Source: JBIQLO01 sp044464175 (GTDB taxonomy: Bacteria; Planctomycetota; Phycisphaerae; Tepidisphaerales; Tepidisphaeraceae). Taken from it: 17,035 nt of DNA. This document shows, one piece after another, positions 1 through 6,401 of this stretch. The notes under the pieces were generated by a model. That model saw only the letters and a list, made by a program, of their open reading frames with translations. It had not been told where the DNA came from and searched no databases. Where the stretch lies: assembly GCA_044464175.1 (NCBI GenBank), contig JBIQLO010000075.1, positions 1-17,035 of the forward strand, written 5' to 3'. Positions within the stretch are counted from its first letter, which is position 1. Each line of letters opens with the position of its first letter. Position numbers and translations under genes: made by a program.

Positions 1-59
1 GAGTTCACGATTCGATCTCTTGAAAGCTTCGCATCTGCCTCATTTCGATCCCTTCCCTT

Positions 60-80
60 GGCCGAATGTCGGCCCTTTTA
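60..80 (+). terminator. Short hairpin plus T-run in the leader before the RRM gene
   Basis: A six-base-pair stem (GGCCGA at 60-65 pairing with TCGGCC at 69-74) with a three-base loop is followed by CTTTTA. It could end a transcript entering from the left of the window, or act as a leader hairpin of the RRM gene starting at 136. No promoter clearly separates it from that gene, so the two roles cannot be told apart. Confidence 0.4.
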
Positions 81-135
81 TCTTCGACTCTAAAAGAAAA
101 ACCCGAGTCGCAAAGCCCAATATAGGAGAGACTCC

Positions 136-507
136 ATGGGCAAGAAGTTGTATGTCGGAAACCTGAGCTACGATACCGACAGCTCCGGTTTGGAACAGTT
201 GTTTTCCCAGCATGGCACGGTGCAGAGCGCGGAGGTCATCGCCGACCGCGACACCGGGCGCAGCAAGGGATTCGGATTCGTGGAAATGGGCTCCGACCAG
301 GAGGCCCAGGCCGCCATCGCGGCCCTGAACGGCAATGAGTTTGAAGGCCGGGCTTTGACCGTCAATGAGGCCAAGCCGCGCGAGAACCGCCCCGGTGGCG
401 GTGGTGGCGGCGGGCGTCGGGGCGGCGGCGGCGGCGGCCGTGGTGGCTACGGCGGCGGCGGCGGTGGCCGCGGCGGCTACGGCGGTGGCCGGGGCGACCG
501 GTACTAA
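136..507 (+). CDS. Glycine-rich RRM RNA-binding protein
   Basis: Predicted small single-stranded-RNA-binding protein of 123 aa. One RRM domain spans residues 3-80, with the RNP2 motif LYVGNL at 5-10 and the RNP1 motif KGFGFVEM at 44-51; both carry the aromatic residues that stack on RNA bases. Residues 87-123 are a low-complexity tail of Gly, Arg and Tyr (GGGRGGYGG-type repeats) ending in GDRY, like cyanobacterial and eukaryotic glycine-rich RNA-binding proteins. AGGAG at 124-128, seven bases before ATG 136, supports the start. The gene is monocistronic: a strong terminator follows at 532-568. Bacterial relatives are often cold- or stress-regulated RNA chaperones, but nothing here proves cold regulation. 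The family call is secure; target RNAs are unknown. Confidence 0.95.
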   Translation: MGKKLYVGNLSYDTDSSGLEQLFSQHGTVQSAEVIADRDTGRSKGFGFVEMGSDQEAQAAIAALNGNEFEGRALTVNEAKPRENRPGGGGGGGRRGGGGGGRGGYGGGGGGRGGYGGGRGDRY

Positions 508-531
508 GCTCCCCCTTCCATGATGAACACT

Positions 532-568
532 GGGGCCGCGTGCAAACGCGGCCCCTTTTATTTTTTCC
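532..568 (+). terminator. Rho-independent terminator of the RRM gene
   Basis: A perfect nine-base-pair stem (GGGGCCGCG at 532-540 with CGCGGCCCC at 547-555) and a six-base loop is followed by TTTTATTTTTT. It lies 24 bases after the RRM stop codon. It also has A-rich sequence usable from the opposite direction only weakly, so it mainly serves the plus strand. Confidence 0.9.
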
Positions 569-575
569 ATGAAAA

Positions 576-667
576 GGCCCGCCTCGTCCGACCATTCTGT
601 AGGCGGCCTCGCCGAGGCCGCGGCGGGGTCAGCGACCCCGCCTACAGACGGCCGGACGACGCGGGCC
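576..667. repeat. Branched palindrome containing an inverted pair of GTAG-led hairpins
   Basis: The outer arms 576-593 and 650-667 are complementary at 16 of 18 positions. Inside, CTGTAGGCGG (597-606) is the exact inverse of CCGCCTACAG (638-647). Between them sit two hairpins: 603-611 with 613-621 (nine pairs, one-base loop) and 622-630 with 634-642 (nine pairs, loop AGC). These inner stems compete with the 597-647 pairing. Read on either strand, each half begins with GTAG followed by a GC-rich palindrome, the layout of REP/SMAG elements. AAAA precedes and ATTTTT follows, so it probably also terminates the DoxX-like gene on the minus strand. It lies between two convergent genes, a usual place for such elements. 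Confidence 0.8.
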
Positions 668-678
668 CATTTTTCAAC

Positions 679-1104
679 TCAAACCTGCTTCCGCACCACA
701 CTGAGCCGTGCCAGGGCCAAAGCCCCCAGCAGCAACCCCAAATCGCGCAAGGCGATGTCGAAATACATTCCCGTCAGGAGCAGGTTGACGATGATCGCCA
801 GCAGCCAGACCGCCACGACATAGGCGAAGAGGCGCGGGCGCAGCGCCACACCGATGCCGGCGACGATCTCCACCACGCCCACGAGGTACATGAATTGTTG
901 ATCGTGGCCGCCCAGCACGCGCGAGGCAACCGGGGCGATGTACTGCGTCCAGTTGGTCAGCAGGTTGAAAAACTTGTCCAGCCCCGCCAGGAGGGGCGCG
1001 GCGATGAAGCCGGCATAAAGCAGCAGCCAGGCCTGACGGACCGGACTAAGCGAAGCCCAGCCATGAGCGGTGCCCACGGCCACGGAAGGGGTACCCTGTG
1101 ACAT
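679..1104 (-). CDS. DoxX-like integral membrane protein
   Basis: Small inner-membrane protein of 141 aa with about four hydrophobic helices (near residues 25-45, 70-90, 93-113 and 118-135). The GLDKFFNLLTNW segment after helix 1, followed by a VGVVEIVAGIGVAL helix, is typical of the DoxX/DoxX-like superfamily. These proteins are linked in other bacteria to thiol or redox stress and respiratory complexes, but the exact role varies. The start at 1104 is chosen over an upstream in-frame ATG (1188) because AAGGAGG lies six bases before it. The gene is divergent from a cysteine-rich HTH regulator, with a shared AT-rich promoter region, so that regulator probably controls it. The precise substrate or partner cannot be read from sequence. 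Confidence 0.85.
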   Translation of the reverse strand: MSQGTPSVAVGTAHGWASLSPVRQAWLLLYAGFIAAPLLAGLDKFFNLLTNWTQYIAPVASRVLGGHDQQFMYLVGVVEIVAGIGVALRPRLFAYVVAVWLLAIIVNLLLTGMYFDIALRDLGLLLGALALARLSVVRKQV

Positions 1105-1110
1105 AACAAA

Positions 1111-1117
1111 CCTCCTT
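1111..1117 (-). promoter_or_regulatory. Strong ribosome binding site fixing the DoxX-like start
   Basis: The minus strand reads AAGGAGG, six bases before ATG at 1104. The longer in-frame ATG at 1188 lies inside the promoter/operator region and has no such site. Confidence 0.85.
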
Positions 1118-1152
1118 AAAAAAAGAGTCACTGATTCCATGCAACAAGATTC

Positions 1153-1181
1153 AAGGTAGCGGCCGCCCTTAATTAAGTCAA
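1153..1181 (-). promoter_or_regulatory. Candidate sigma70 promoter of the DoxX-like gene
   Basis: On the minus strand, TTGACT (1181-1176) is 17 bases from TACCTT (1158-1153). The -35 box matches five of six consensus bases, the -10 box only about three of six. The predicted start near 1146 gives a leader of about 40 bases. The -35 box touches the palindrome at 1179-1199, which would suit repression by a protein bound there. Confidence 0.45.
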
Positions 1182-1199
1182 TAAACAAAGTCTTTATTG
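1179..1199. promoter_or_regulatory. Candidate operator: AT-rich inverted repeat in the divergent promoter region
   Basis: CAATAAA at 1179-1185 is the exact inverse of TTTATTG at 1193-1199, separated by seven bases. It is AT-rich in an otherwise GC-rich region and lies between two divergent genes, one of them an HTH regulator. It overlaps the -35 box of the DoxX-like gene and precedes the regulator start by about 36 bases, so one site could control both. Binding by that regulator is inferred. Confidence 0.5.
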
Positions 1200-1234
1200 T
1201 TTTTATTTACTATCCTTCCGAGCTTCCGCCAGCT

Positions 1235-1915
1235 ATGATGAGGGAGATGAGCAAGCCGGAGCCCCCTATTTCCGCCGACCCGCCGCCTCAGCCCTGGGCG
1301 TTTGGATTGCTGGGCCCGGCCGGCGCGCGCCTGGCCGCGCTGCTGGCCGGCGGCGAGCGAACGGTCGCGGAACTGGGCGAGGCGCTGAAACTGACCCCCA
1401 ACGCCGTACGCATGCAACTGACCCGTCTGGAGCGGGATGGCGTGGTCGAACAGGTGGGGCAGCGCGGGGGCGTGCGCAAGCCGCACCTGCTCTATCGCCT
1501 CTCCGCCAACGCCGATCGCCTCTTTCCCAAGGCGTACGCCCTGATTCTGGATCACCTTCTGACAACCATTGCCCGCCATGATCCGGCCGAGGCGCAGCGA
1601 CTACTAACCGAGGTGGGCCAGCGCATCGCCCAAGCCCATCCGGCCCCGGAGGACCCCCAACAGCGCATTGCCCTGGCCATGAAACTGCTGGGCGAATTGG
1701 GGGCGGTGGCCGAATTGGAGCGGGATGAGCGGGACCGGCTCATCATCCAGGGGCGTCGCTGTCCGTTGAGCGAAGTGGTGGGAGAACATCCGGAACTGTG
1801 CCGCGCGTTGGAGGCGCTGCTGTCGCAGCTTCTGGGCGAGCCGGTGTGCGAGTGCTGCGACCGATCCGACCCCCCCGCCTGCCGGTTCGTCGTCGGCTCG
1901 GAGCGCAAGGCCTAG
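1235..1915 (+). CDS. ArsR/SufR-like HTH regulator with a cysteine-rich C-terminus
   Basis: Predicted transcriptional regulator of 226 aa in the COG2345/SufR-like group. A winged helix-turn-helix lies at about residues 28-90 (TVAELGEALKLTPNAVRMQL at 43-62 as the HTH core, then a wing around GQRGGVRKPHLLYRL). The C-terminal half carries six cysteines: C176, C189, C205, C207, C208 and C216. C176 and C189 are 12 residues apart, as in cyanobacterial SufR, where four C-terminal cysteines hold an Fe-S cluster; the later spacing differs here. This suggests Fe-S or thiol/redox sensing. It is divergent from the DoxX-like gene and likely autoregulates through the palindrome at 1179-1199. The start is uncertain: ATG 1235, 1238 and 1247 are in frame and none has a well-spaced ribosome site. 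Confidence 0.85.
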   Translation: MMREMSKPEPPISADPPPQPWAFGLLGPAGARLAALLAGGERTVAELGEALKLTPNAVRMQLTRLERDGVVEQVGQRGGVRKPHLLYRLSANADRLFPKAYALILDHLLTTIARHDPAEAQRLLTEVGQRIAQAHPAPEDPQQRIALAMKLLGELGAVAELERDERDRLIIQGRRCPLSEVVGEHPELCRALEALLSQLLGEPVCECCDRSDPPACRFVVGSERKA

Positions 1916-1973
1916 CTCCCGCCCATTTTTTTAATTCCGCCCCCGAGCCCGCCTGCCATAGAATCGCCGCATC

Positions 1974-2825
1974 ATGCCTCTTTCCTTGGAAGCTGGCCTC
2001 TGGGGTCTGCTGGCCGGCTCGGCCCTGCTGATCGGCGCGGCCATCGGCTATTTCGCCGATGTCTCCCAGCGCTGGATTGCCTCGATCATGGCGTTCGGGG
2101 CGGGGGTGCTGATTTCCGCCCTCTCGTTCGATTTGATGGATGAAGCCTACCACCGGGGCGGGGCCTGGGCGGCGGGGATTGGGTTCATCGCCGGGGCGAC
2201 GGCGTACACGCTGGCCAACTGGTATCTCTCGCATCACGGAGCGCGGCACCGCAAACGCTCCGGCGGCAAGCAGCCTTCAGAAACGCAGGAGCCGGGCTCG
2301 GGACTTTCCATCGCGGTCGGGGCGCTGCTGGATGGGATTCCCGAGTCAATCGTGATCGGCACGACGATGATTGGGGGCGGAGCGGTCTCCTGGGTCGCGG
2401 TCATCGCCATTTTTCTGTCCAACGTGCCCGAGGGGCTCTCCTCCTCGGCCGGGATGCGCCAGGCCGGGCGCTCCAAGCTTTATGTCTTTGGCATTTGGTT
2501 CGTCATCACCGTCATCTCCGGCATTGCGGCCTGGGCGGGGTGCGCGGTTTTCAGCCGGTTTTCCGCCGGTGTCATCGCCGCGACCACGGCCGTGGCGGCC
2601 GGGGCGATTCTTTCCATGCTGGCCGACACCATGATCCCCGAGGCGTTTGAGTACGCCCACGACTTCGCCGGGCTGATCACCGTGATCGGTTTTCTGGCGG
2701 CCTTTGTTTTGACCAAGCTGGATGCGGACCCCAAGCCGCCGCCCCCCGCGCCGGCGGCAACGAGCGCGCCGGCCCCTACCCCAGCGCCATCGTCGCAAAC
2801 ATCCCCACCGACGCCAAAGCCATGA
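1974..2825 (+). CDS. ZIP-family metal transporter (divergent metal site)
   Basis: Integral membrane protein of 283 aa with about eight hydrophobic segments, consistent with ZIP (SLC39) transporters that carry zinc or other divalent metals into the cytoplasm. The two signature helices are visible: ALLDGIPESIVIG (residues 117-129, TM4) and AIFLSNVPEGLSSS (145-158, TM5). In canonical ZIPs both helices start HNxPEG; here the histidines are replaced (DG and SN), so metal ligation differs and selectivity cannot be assumed. A polar loop at 86-110 holds His and basic residues. Residues 252-283 are a Pro/Ala/Ser/Thr tail with no family counterpart; its last 16 codons overlap the end of the convergent NRAMP gene. 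It starts 58 bases after the regulator gene and could be co-transcribed. No clear ribosome site is seen. Confidence 0.88.
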   Translation: MPLSLEAGLWGLLAGSALLIGAAIGYFADVSQRWIASIMAFGAGVLISALSFDLMDEAYHRGGAWAAGIGFIAGATAYTLANWYLSHHGARHRKRSGGKQPSETQEPGSGLSIAVGALLDGIPESIVIGTTMIGGGAVSWVAVIAIFLSNVPEGLSSSAGMRQAGRSKLYVFGIWFVITVISGIAAWAGCAVFSRFSAGVIAATTAVAAGAILSMLADTMIPEAFEYAHDFAGLITVIGFLAAFVLTKLDADPKPPPPAPAATSAPAPTPAPSSQTSPPTPKP

Positions 2826-4098
2826 CCGCGGTGGCGATCCAGCCAAGAATCACCAGATACCAGGGCAGGCGGAATTGGTCGCCGACCACTTTGCGGCTGT
2901 GCGACAGGAGCATGATGACCACCATAATCGGCGCGGCCGCCACGCCATTGATGATGGCCGCCCATAAGAGGGCCTTCATCGGAGAGATGCCGGCGATCGG
3001 AATGATGAGCCCCAGCAGCGTCACAGCGACGATGACTGCGTAAAAGGCCTTCGCCTCGCGGATTCGGCAATTCAGCCCCACGCGCCATTTGAACGCCCCG
3101 CCCACCGCGTAGGCGCTGGACCCGGCGAAGGCGGGGATGGCCAGCAGGCCGGTTCCGATGATGCCCAGGGCAAAGATGATCTTTGCCGCCTCGCCGGCCA
3201 GGGGTTGGAGGGCCTTGGCGGCGTCGGTGGCGGTTTGGACTTTGATCCCATGGGGATGGAGCGTGGCCGCGGCGGTGAGGATGATGCTCCAGGCGACGAC
3301 CTGTGAGGCGATCATGCCGGTGTAGGTGTCCAGGCGGATGCGGTTCAACTGTCTGTGTCCCTGGCCGGGCTCCTGTTTGAGAGGCTCCTGATGGGCGTCG
3401 CCGCGGATCTCCTCGGTTTCCTGGGCGGCTTGCCAGAAAAAGAGAAAGGGACTGATGGTGGTGCCCAGCAAGGCCGTCAGGATGGAAAAATAGGCCGCCT
3501 TCCATTGCAGGTGAGGGATAAAGGTGCCCTTGAGCGCCTCGTCCCATTTTACATGGGCCATGAACAGGACCACGATGTACGCCAGGAGCACGGTCGTGAG
3601 CCACTTCAGGAACGTCTCGTATCTGGCATAGGGGATGAAGACTTCAGCCGCCGCGATCAGAATCGCCAGGACGATGGCGTAGACCAGCGCCGGCCCGCCG
3701 ACCAGCATCTTGACCGCCACGCCCATCGCGGTGATGTCCGCCCCAAGATTGATCGTGCTGCTGGCCACCAGCAGAAAAAGGATGGGATAGAGAATCCAGC
3801 GGGAAGACTGCTTGCGGATGTTGGGGGCGATCCCCTGCCCGGTCACCCGTCCCAGGCGCGCGCTGATCTCCTGGATGGCCGCCATCATGGGGATGATGAA
3901 TATCATCACCCACAGCACGGCGTAGCCGAACTGGGCTCCGGCCATGGAGAAGGTGGCGATGCCACTGGGATCATCGTCCGAGGCTCCGGTGATCAGCCCC
4001 GGGCCCAGCCGGCGCAGCCATCCCTTTTTCTTCGGCGGCTCCTGCGCCTTAGCCGAATCGTCGCCGGGTTGGGGCTCTTGCGTGTCTGGATCGGCCAT
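2776..4098 (-). CDS. NRAMP-family divalent metal transporter (non-canonical ligands)
   Basis: Polytopic inner-membrane protein of about 440 aa with roughly eleven hydrophobic segments after a charged N-terminus, as in the SLC11/NRAMP family of proton-coupled divalent metal importers. Counting from the alternative GTG start at 4113, TM1 has DDDPSGI (46-52) in place of the usual DPGN, and TM6 has TTISPFLFFWQ (218-228) in place of the MPH segment, so the metal-binding methionine and histidine are absent. Many environmental bacterial NRAMP-like proteins share this pattern. Related magnesium-transporting NRMT proteins also lack the methionine, so Mn or Fe transport should not be assumed. ATG 4098 is preceded by GGAGG three bases upstream; GTG 4113 has AGGAG about two bases away, so both are possible. 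The 3' end overlaps the ZIP gene by 50 bp in convergent orientation. Confidence 0.9.
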   Translation of the reverse strand: MADPDTQEPQPGDDSAKAQEPPKKKGWLRRLGPGLITGASDDDPSGIATFSMAGAQFGYAVLWVMIFIIPMMAAIQEISARLGRVTGQGIAPNIRKQSSRWILYPILFLLVASSTINLGADITAMGVAVKMLVGGPALVYAIVLAILIAAAEVFIPYARYETFLKWLTTVLLAYIVVLFMAHVKWDEALKGTFIPHLQWKAAYFSILTALLGTTISPFLFFWQAAQETEEIRGDAHQEPLKQEPGQGHRQLNRIRLDTYTGMIASQVVAWSIILTAAATLHPHGIKVQTATDAAKALQPLAGEAAKIIFALGIIGTGLLAIPAFAGSSAYAVGGAFKWRVGLNCRIREAKAFYAVIVAVTLLGLIIPIAGISPMKALLWAAIINGVAAAPIMVVIMLLSHSRKVVGDQFRLPWYLVILGWIATAVMALASVGMFATMALG

Positions 4099-4157
4099 AT
4101 GCCTCCGTGCCACCTCTCCTGTGCCTCAACTATGGGGCGGCCTCAGCAAAATGAGAA

Positions 4158-4181
4158 GGCGCAAATTCAGAATGATGCGCC
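4158..4181. promoter_or_regulatory. Dyad symmetry between NRAMP and beta-barrel genes
   Basis: GGCGCA (4158-4163) and TGCGCC (4176-4181) are exact inverses 12 bases apart, enclosing a smaller dyad ATTC-A-GAAT (4165-4173). It lies in the roughly 120-base divergent intergenic region and could be an operator. No regulator can be assigned and no clear promoter boxes are seen. Confidence 0.3.
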
Positions 4182-4220
4182 CGATTGACGCCTTCGATTC
4201 CGAACGCATACTCTCCGCCC

Positions 4221-5192
4221 ATGGATTGTCGCCGCTCCCTTGTGTTGCTGATCTGGGTCGGATCGTTGATTCCCCTGGGCTCCGCCGCCGCCCAGACCAC
4301 GGCCGGGGACCTGTTCCGCCCCTGGCAAACGGACCAGAAGCGGGATGGCCAGGCCTCGCTGAGCCTTCAGGATGCCGGGCACGTCAAAGGGAGCGATGAC
4401 GGCCTGCGCCTGTCCACCTACGAGTCGCAGGGGCGCTGGCGGCTGAGCAATGAGCATGAACTCAATCCCACGGTCGGCTACGCGCTGCGGTCGCTGGACT
4501 TCCGATCCGACAGTCCCGCGCTGCCCAATTCCCTGACTGATGTTTCGGTGGGCTTTGCCACGCCGATCACCCAATTCGACACCGGCTGGTTCCTGGCCGC
4601 CAGCGCCGCGGTCGGCTACGCGGGGGATTCGGCCTTCAGCGACGGGGCGGCCTGGTATGGGCGCAGCACGCTCATTTTCGGCAAGCCGCTGACCAAGGAC
4701 ACCGCCCTGCTGTTCGGGCTGGATTACGACGGCAACCGGACGATCTTTCCCGACATCCCCCTGCCCGGCATCGCCTGGTCGATGATCCTGGACCCGCAAC
4801 TGCGGGCGGCGGTCGGATTTCCCTATAACTCCGTCTTCTGGCAGCCGCGCCACAACGTTCGGGTGGAATTGTATTACACCGTCCCCTCCCTCTTTGAGCT
4901 GAAAGTCGGGTACAACCCGGCCGAGGATGTGCTGCTGTTTGCCGACTTCCGCAACACCTTCACGGCTTACCACGTGGAAAACTACCCGGCCGACCGGCGG
5001 CTATTCTTCGACGACATGCGCCTGGAGGCGGGGGTGCGCTGGCAGCCATACAAGCTGCTGGGAATCACGGCGGCGGCGGGGTATGCCTTCCAGCAGGAAT
5101 TGCACCGCGGTTTCGACAGCCGGAGCATGGACTCAGTAGCGCAGCTCTCCGATGAGCCGTATGTGCGGTTTGCCTTGGAATGGACGTATTGA
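4221..5192 (+). CDS. Secreted beta-barrel-like outer membrane protein
   Basis: Protein of 323 aa with a Sec signal peptide: CRR n-region (3-5), hydrophobic core about 6-20, and a likely cleavage SAAA|Q after residue 24, with no lipobox cysteine. The mature part is rich in alternating aromatic and polar residues (GRWRLSNEHELNPTVGYALR, VRFALEWTY) and ends in an aromatic residue, both usual in outer-membrane beta-barrels. It resembles DUF6268-type proteins, but that match is from memory of the pattern. ATG 4221 is preferred over an upstream TTG (4185) because it places the signal peptide at the N-terminus. No ribosome site is obvious. The gene is divergent from the NRAMP gene and convergent with the tRNA. 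Function unknown; a porin-like or structural envelope role is inferred. Confidence 0.75.
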   Translation: MDCRRSLVLLIWVGSLIPLGSAAAQTTAGDLFRPWQTDQKRDGQASLSLQDAGHVKGSDDGLRLSTYESQGRWRLSNEHELNPTVGYALRSLDFRSDSPALPNSLTDVSVGFATPITQFDTGWFLAASAAVGYAGDSAFSDGAAWYGRSTLIFGKPLTKDTALLFGLDYDGNRTIFPDIPLPGIAWSMILDPQLRAAVGFPYNSVFWQPRHNVRVELYYTVPSLFELKVGYNPAEDVLLFADFRNTFTAYHVENYPADRRLFFDDMRLEAGVRWQPYKLLGITAAAGYAFQQELHRGFDSRSMDSVAQLSDEPYVRFALEWTY

Positions 5193-5206
5193 CCGGCGGC
5201 CGGAAA

Positions 5207-5279
5207 TGGGAGCAGCAGGATTCGAACCCGCAACCAAGGCATTATGAGTGCCCTGCTCTAACCATTGAGCTATGCTCCC
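5207..5279 (-). tRNA. tRNA with CAT anticodon (elongator Met or Ile2)
   Basis: The minus strand folds into a complete 73-base cloverleaf: acceptor GGGAGCA/TGCTCCC with discriminator A (5207), D arm GCTC/GAGC, anticodon stem GGGCA/TGCCT with loop CTCATAA, a five-base variable region, and T stem GCGGG/CCTGC with loop TTCGAAT. The first acceptor pair is G-C, so it is not an initiator tRNA. The D-loop and anticodon loop resemble E. coli tRNA-Ile2, whose CAT is converted to a lysidine anticodon by TilS, but elongator Met shares much of this; sequence alone does not settle it. CCA is not encoded (the DNA continues TTT). Confidence 0.95.
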
Positions 5280-5291
5280 GACGATAGAGCA

Positions 5292-5321
5292 AGTGTAGCA
5301 CAGGATCGGTCCGGCGTCGAA
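5292..5321 (-). promoter_or_regulatory. Candidate promoter of the tRNA
   Basis: On the minus strand, TTCGAC (5321-5316) is 18 bases from TACACT (5297-5292). The predicted start near 5285 lies six bases before the mature tRNA end. The -10 box matches four of six consensus bases; the -35 box is weak. Confidence 0.4.
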
Positions 5322-5376
5322 AGCGGAACCGGCGCCCTGGAGCCCAGGACCGCGGATAGCGGAGATTCGATCGCCC

Positions 5377-6363
5377 ATGAGCCAGCCACGAATCATTTTC
5401 TGCCAGCGGCGACTGGGGGCTGGACAAGGGGAGCGGCAGGAGGTCGTGCGGGAGATATCGGACCTGGGGTTCGACGTGCACGTCACGGACGATGGGGCGG
5501 TGGACCTGGACGGGGTCGAGCTGGTCTGGATTCTGGGCAACGCCAACTGGTATCCGCGCATCTGCCGACAAATGGAGACCGCGTCCAGGCGGCCGAAGAT
5601 GCTCATCTGGCACAGTGAGCCGCTGCCGCCGCCGCCGGATGCGGGGCTGCCCCGCCCGCGCCTCTCGCTGCGGGAGGTGGCCAAGATACTCCTGCGCGAT
5701 CGCCGGGCGACCGACCCGTACACCAATGCCCATCGCCTGCGCCGGCTGAAAAAGGCCGGTCTGCCCGATGCGCTGGCGGTCTCCTCCCGCGGGCGGCAGG
5801 CGTATCTGGCGGCGCGGGGCATTGCCTCGGAATTTGTGCCGCTGGGGTACGCTCCCGAGGTCCACGGGCGCGATCTGCACCTGGAGCGCGACATCGACGT
5901 GCTGTTTCTGGGGCAGATGGTGCGGCGGCGCAGGGCGCTGGTGGCCGGTATCGCCGCCGCGGGCGTGGCGATGCGCACGGAAGGGAGCTGGTCCAAGGGG
6001 GGCACCTGGGGGGACAACCGCACACGACTGCTGAACCGGACGAAAATCCTGCTCAACCTGTCGCGGTTTCCCGGCGAATTCGCGGGGCTGCGCCTGATCC
6101 TGGGAATGGCCAACGGCGCGCTGGTGGTTTCCGAGCCGATGTACCGCCCGGACCCCTTCGTGCCGGGGGAACATTACATCGAGGCAAAGGCGGACCAGAT
6201 GCCCAAGGTGCTTGCCCATTACCTGGCGCATGCGGATGAGCGGCAGGCGACCGTGGAGCGGGCCCGGCGGTTCGTGACGCACGAGTTGACGCTGCGGCAC
6301 AGTTTCCAGCGGCTTCTCCAGTTGGTCGATATGAGGGGAGAGACCCTCCCTCAAAATGCCTGA
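5377..6363 (+). CDS. CgeB-like GT-B glycosyltransferase
   Basis: Cytoplasmic protein of 328 aa that probably transfers a nucleotide-activated sugar to a glycan, lipid or protein acceptor. The N-terminal half (1-165) has short Rossmann-like strands (PRIIFCQRR, VELVWILGNANW, KMLIWHSEP). The C-terminal half begins DIDVLFLGQ (172-180) and carries the family's sugar-nucleotide segment TKILLNLSRFPGEFAGLRLI (222-241), then LGMANGALVVSEP (242-254), as in CgeB/glyco_trans_1_2 proteins, with the usual acidic residue of the ExxxxE motif at the conserved FPGEF. It is a little shorter than typical GT-B enzymes. It is the first gene of the 5377-9026 operon; the next gene starts 38 bases later. Donor and acceptor are unknown. 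No strong ribosome site is seen before ATG 5377. Confidence 0.8.
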   Translation: MSQPRIIFCQRRLGAGQGERQEVVREISDLGFDVHVTDDGAVDLDGVELVWILGNANWYPRICRQMETASRRPKMLIWHSEPLPPPPDAGLPRPRLSLREVAKILLRDRRATDPYTNAHRLRRLKKAGLPDALAVSSRGRQAYLAARGIASEFVPLGYAPEVHGRDLHLERDIDVLFLGQMVRRRRALVAGIAAAGVAMRTEGSWSKGGTWGDNRTRLLNRTKILLNLSRFPGEFAGLRLILGMANGALVVSEPMYRPDPFVPGEHYIEAKADQMPKVLAHYLAHADERQATVERARRFVTHELTLRHSFQRLLQLVDMRGETLPQNA

Positions 6364-6401
6364 GCGCTTCGGGCACAGGGTCTTATAACGGAGGCCGGCC
6401 G

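Noticed and set aside
400..507. Tandem GGC-rich DNA as a structural repeat
   Set aside because: The periodicity is explained by the Gly/Arg/Tyr coding repeats of the RRM protein tail.
40..570. Long minus-strand Ala/Val-rich ORF over the RRM gene
   Set aside because: It is the antisense reading of the GGC/GGT-rich tail and conserved RRM; no family resemblance and no ribosome site.
5190..5206. CCGG-CGG-CCGG hairpin between the beta-barrel gene and the tRNA
   Set aside because: Only four pairs; it has TTT on the minus side but is too small to support as a terminator.
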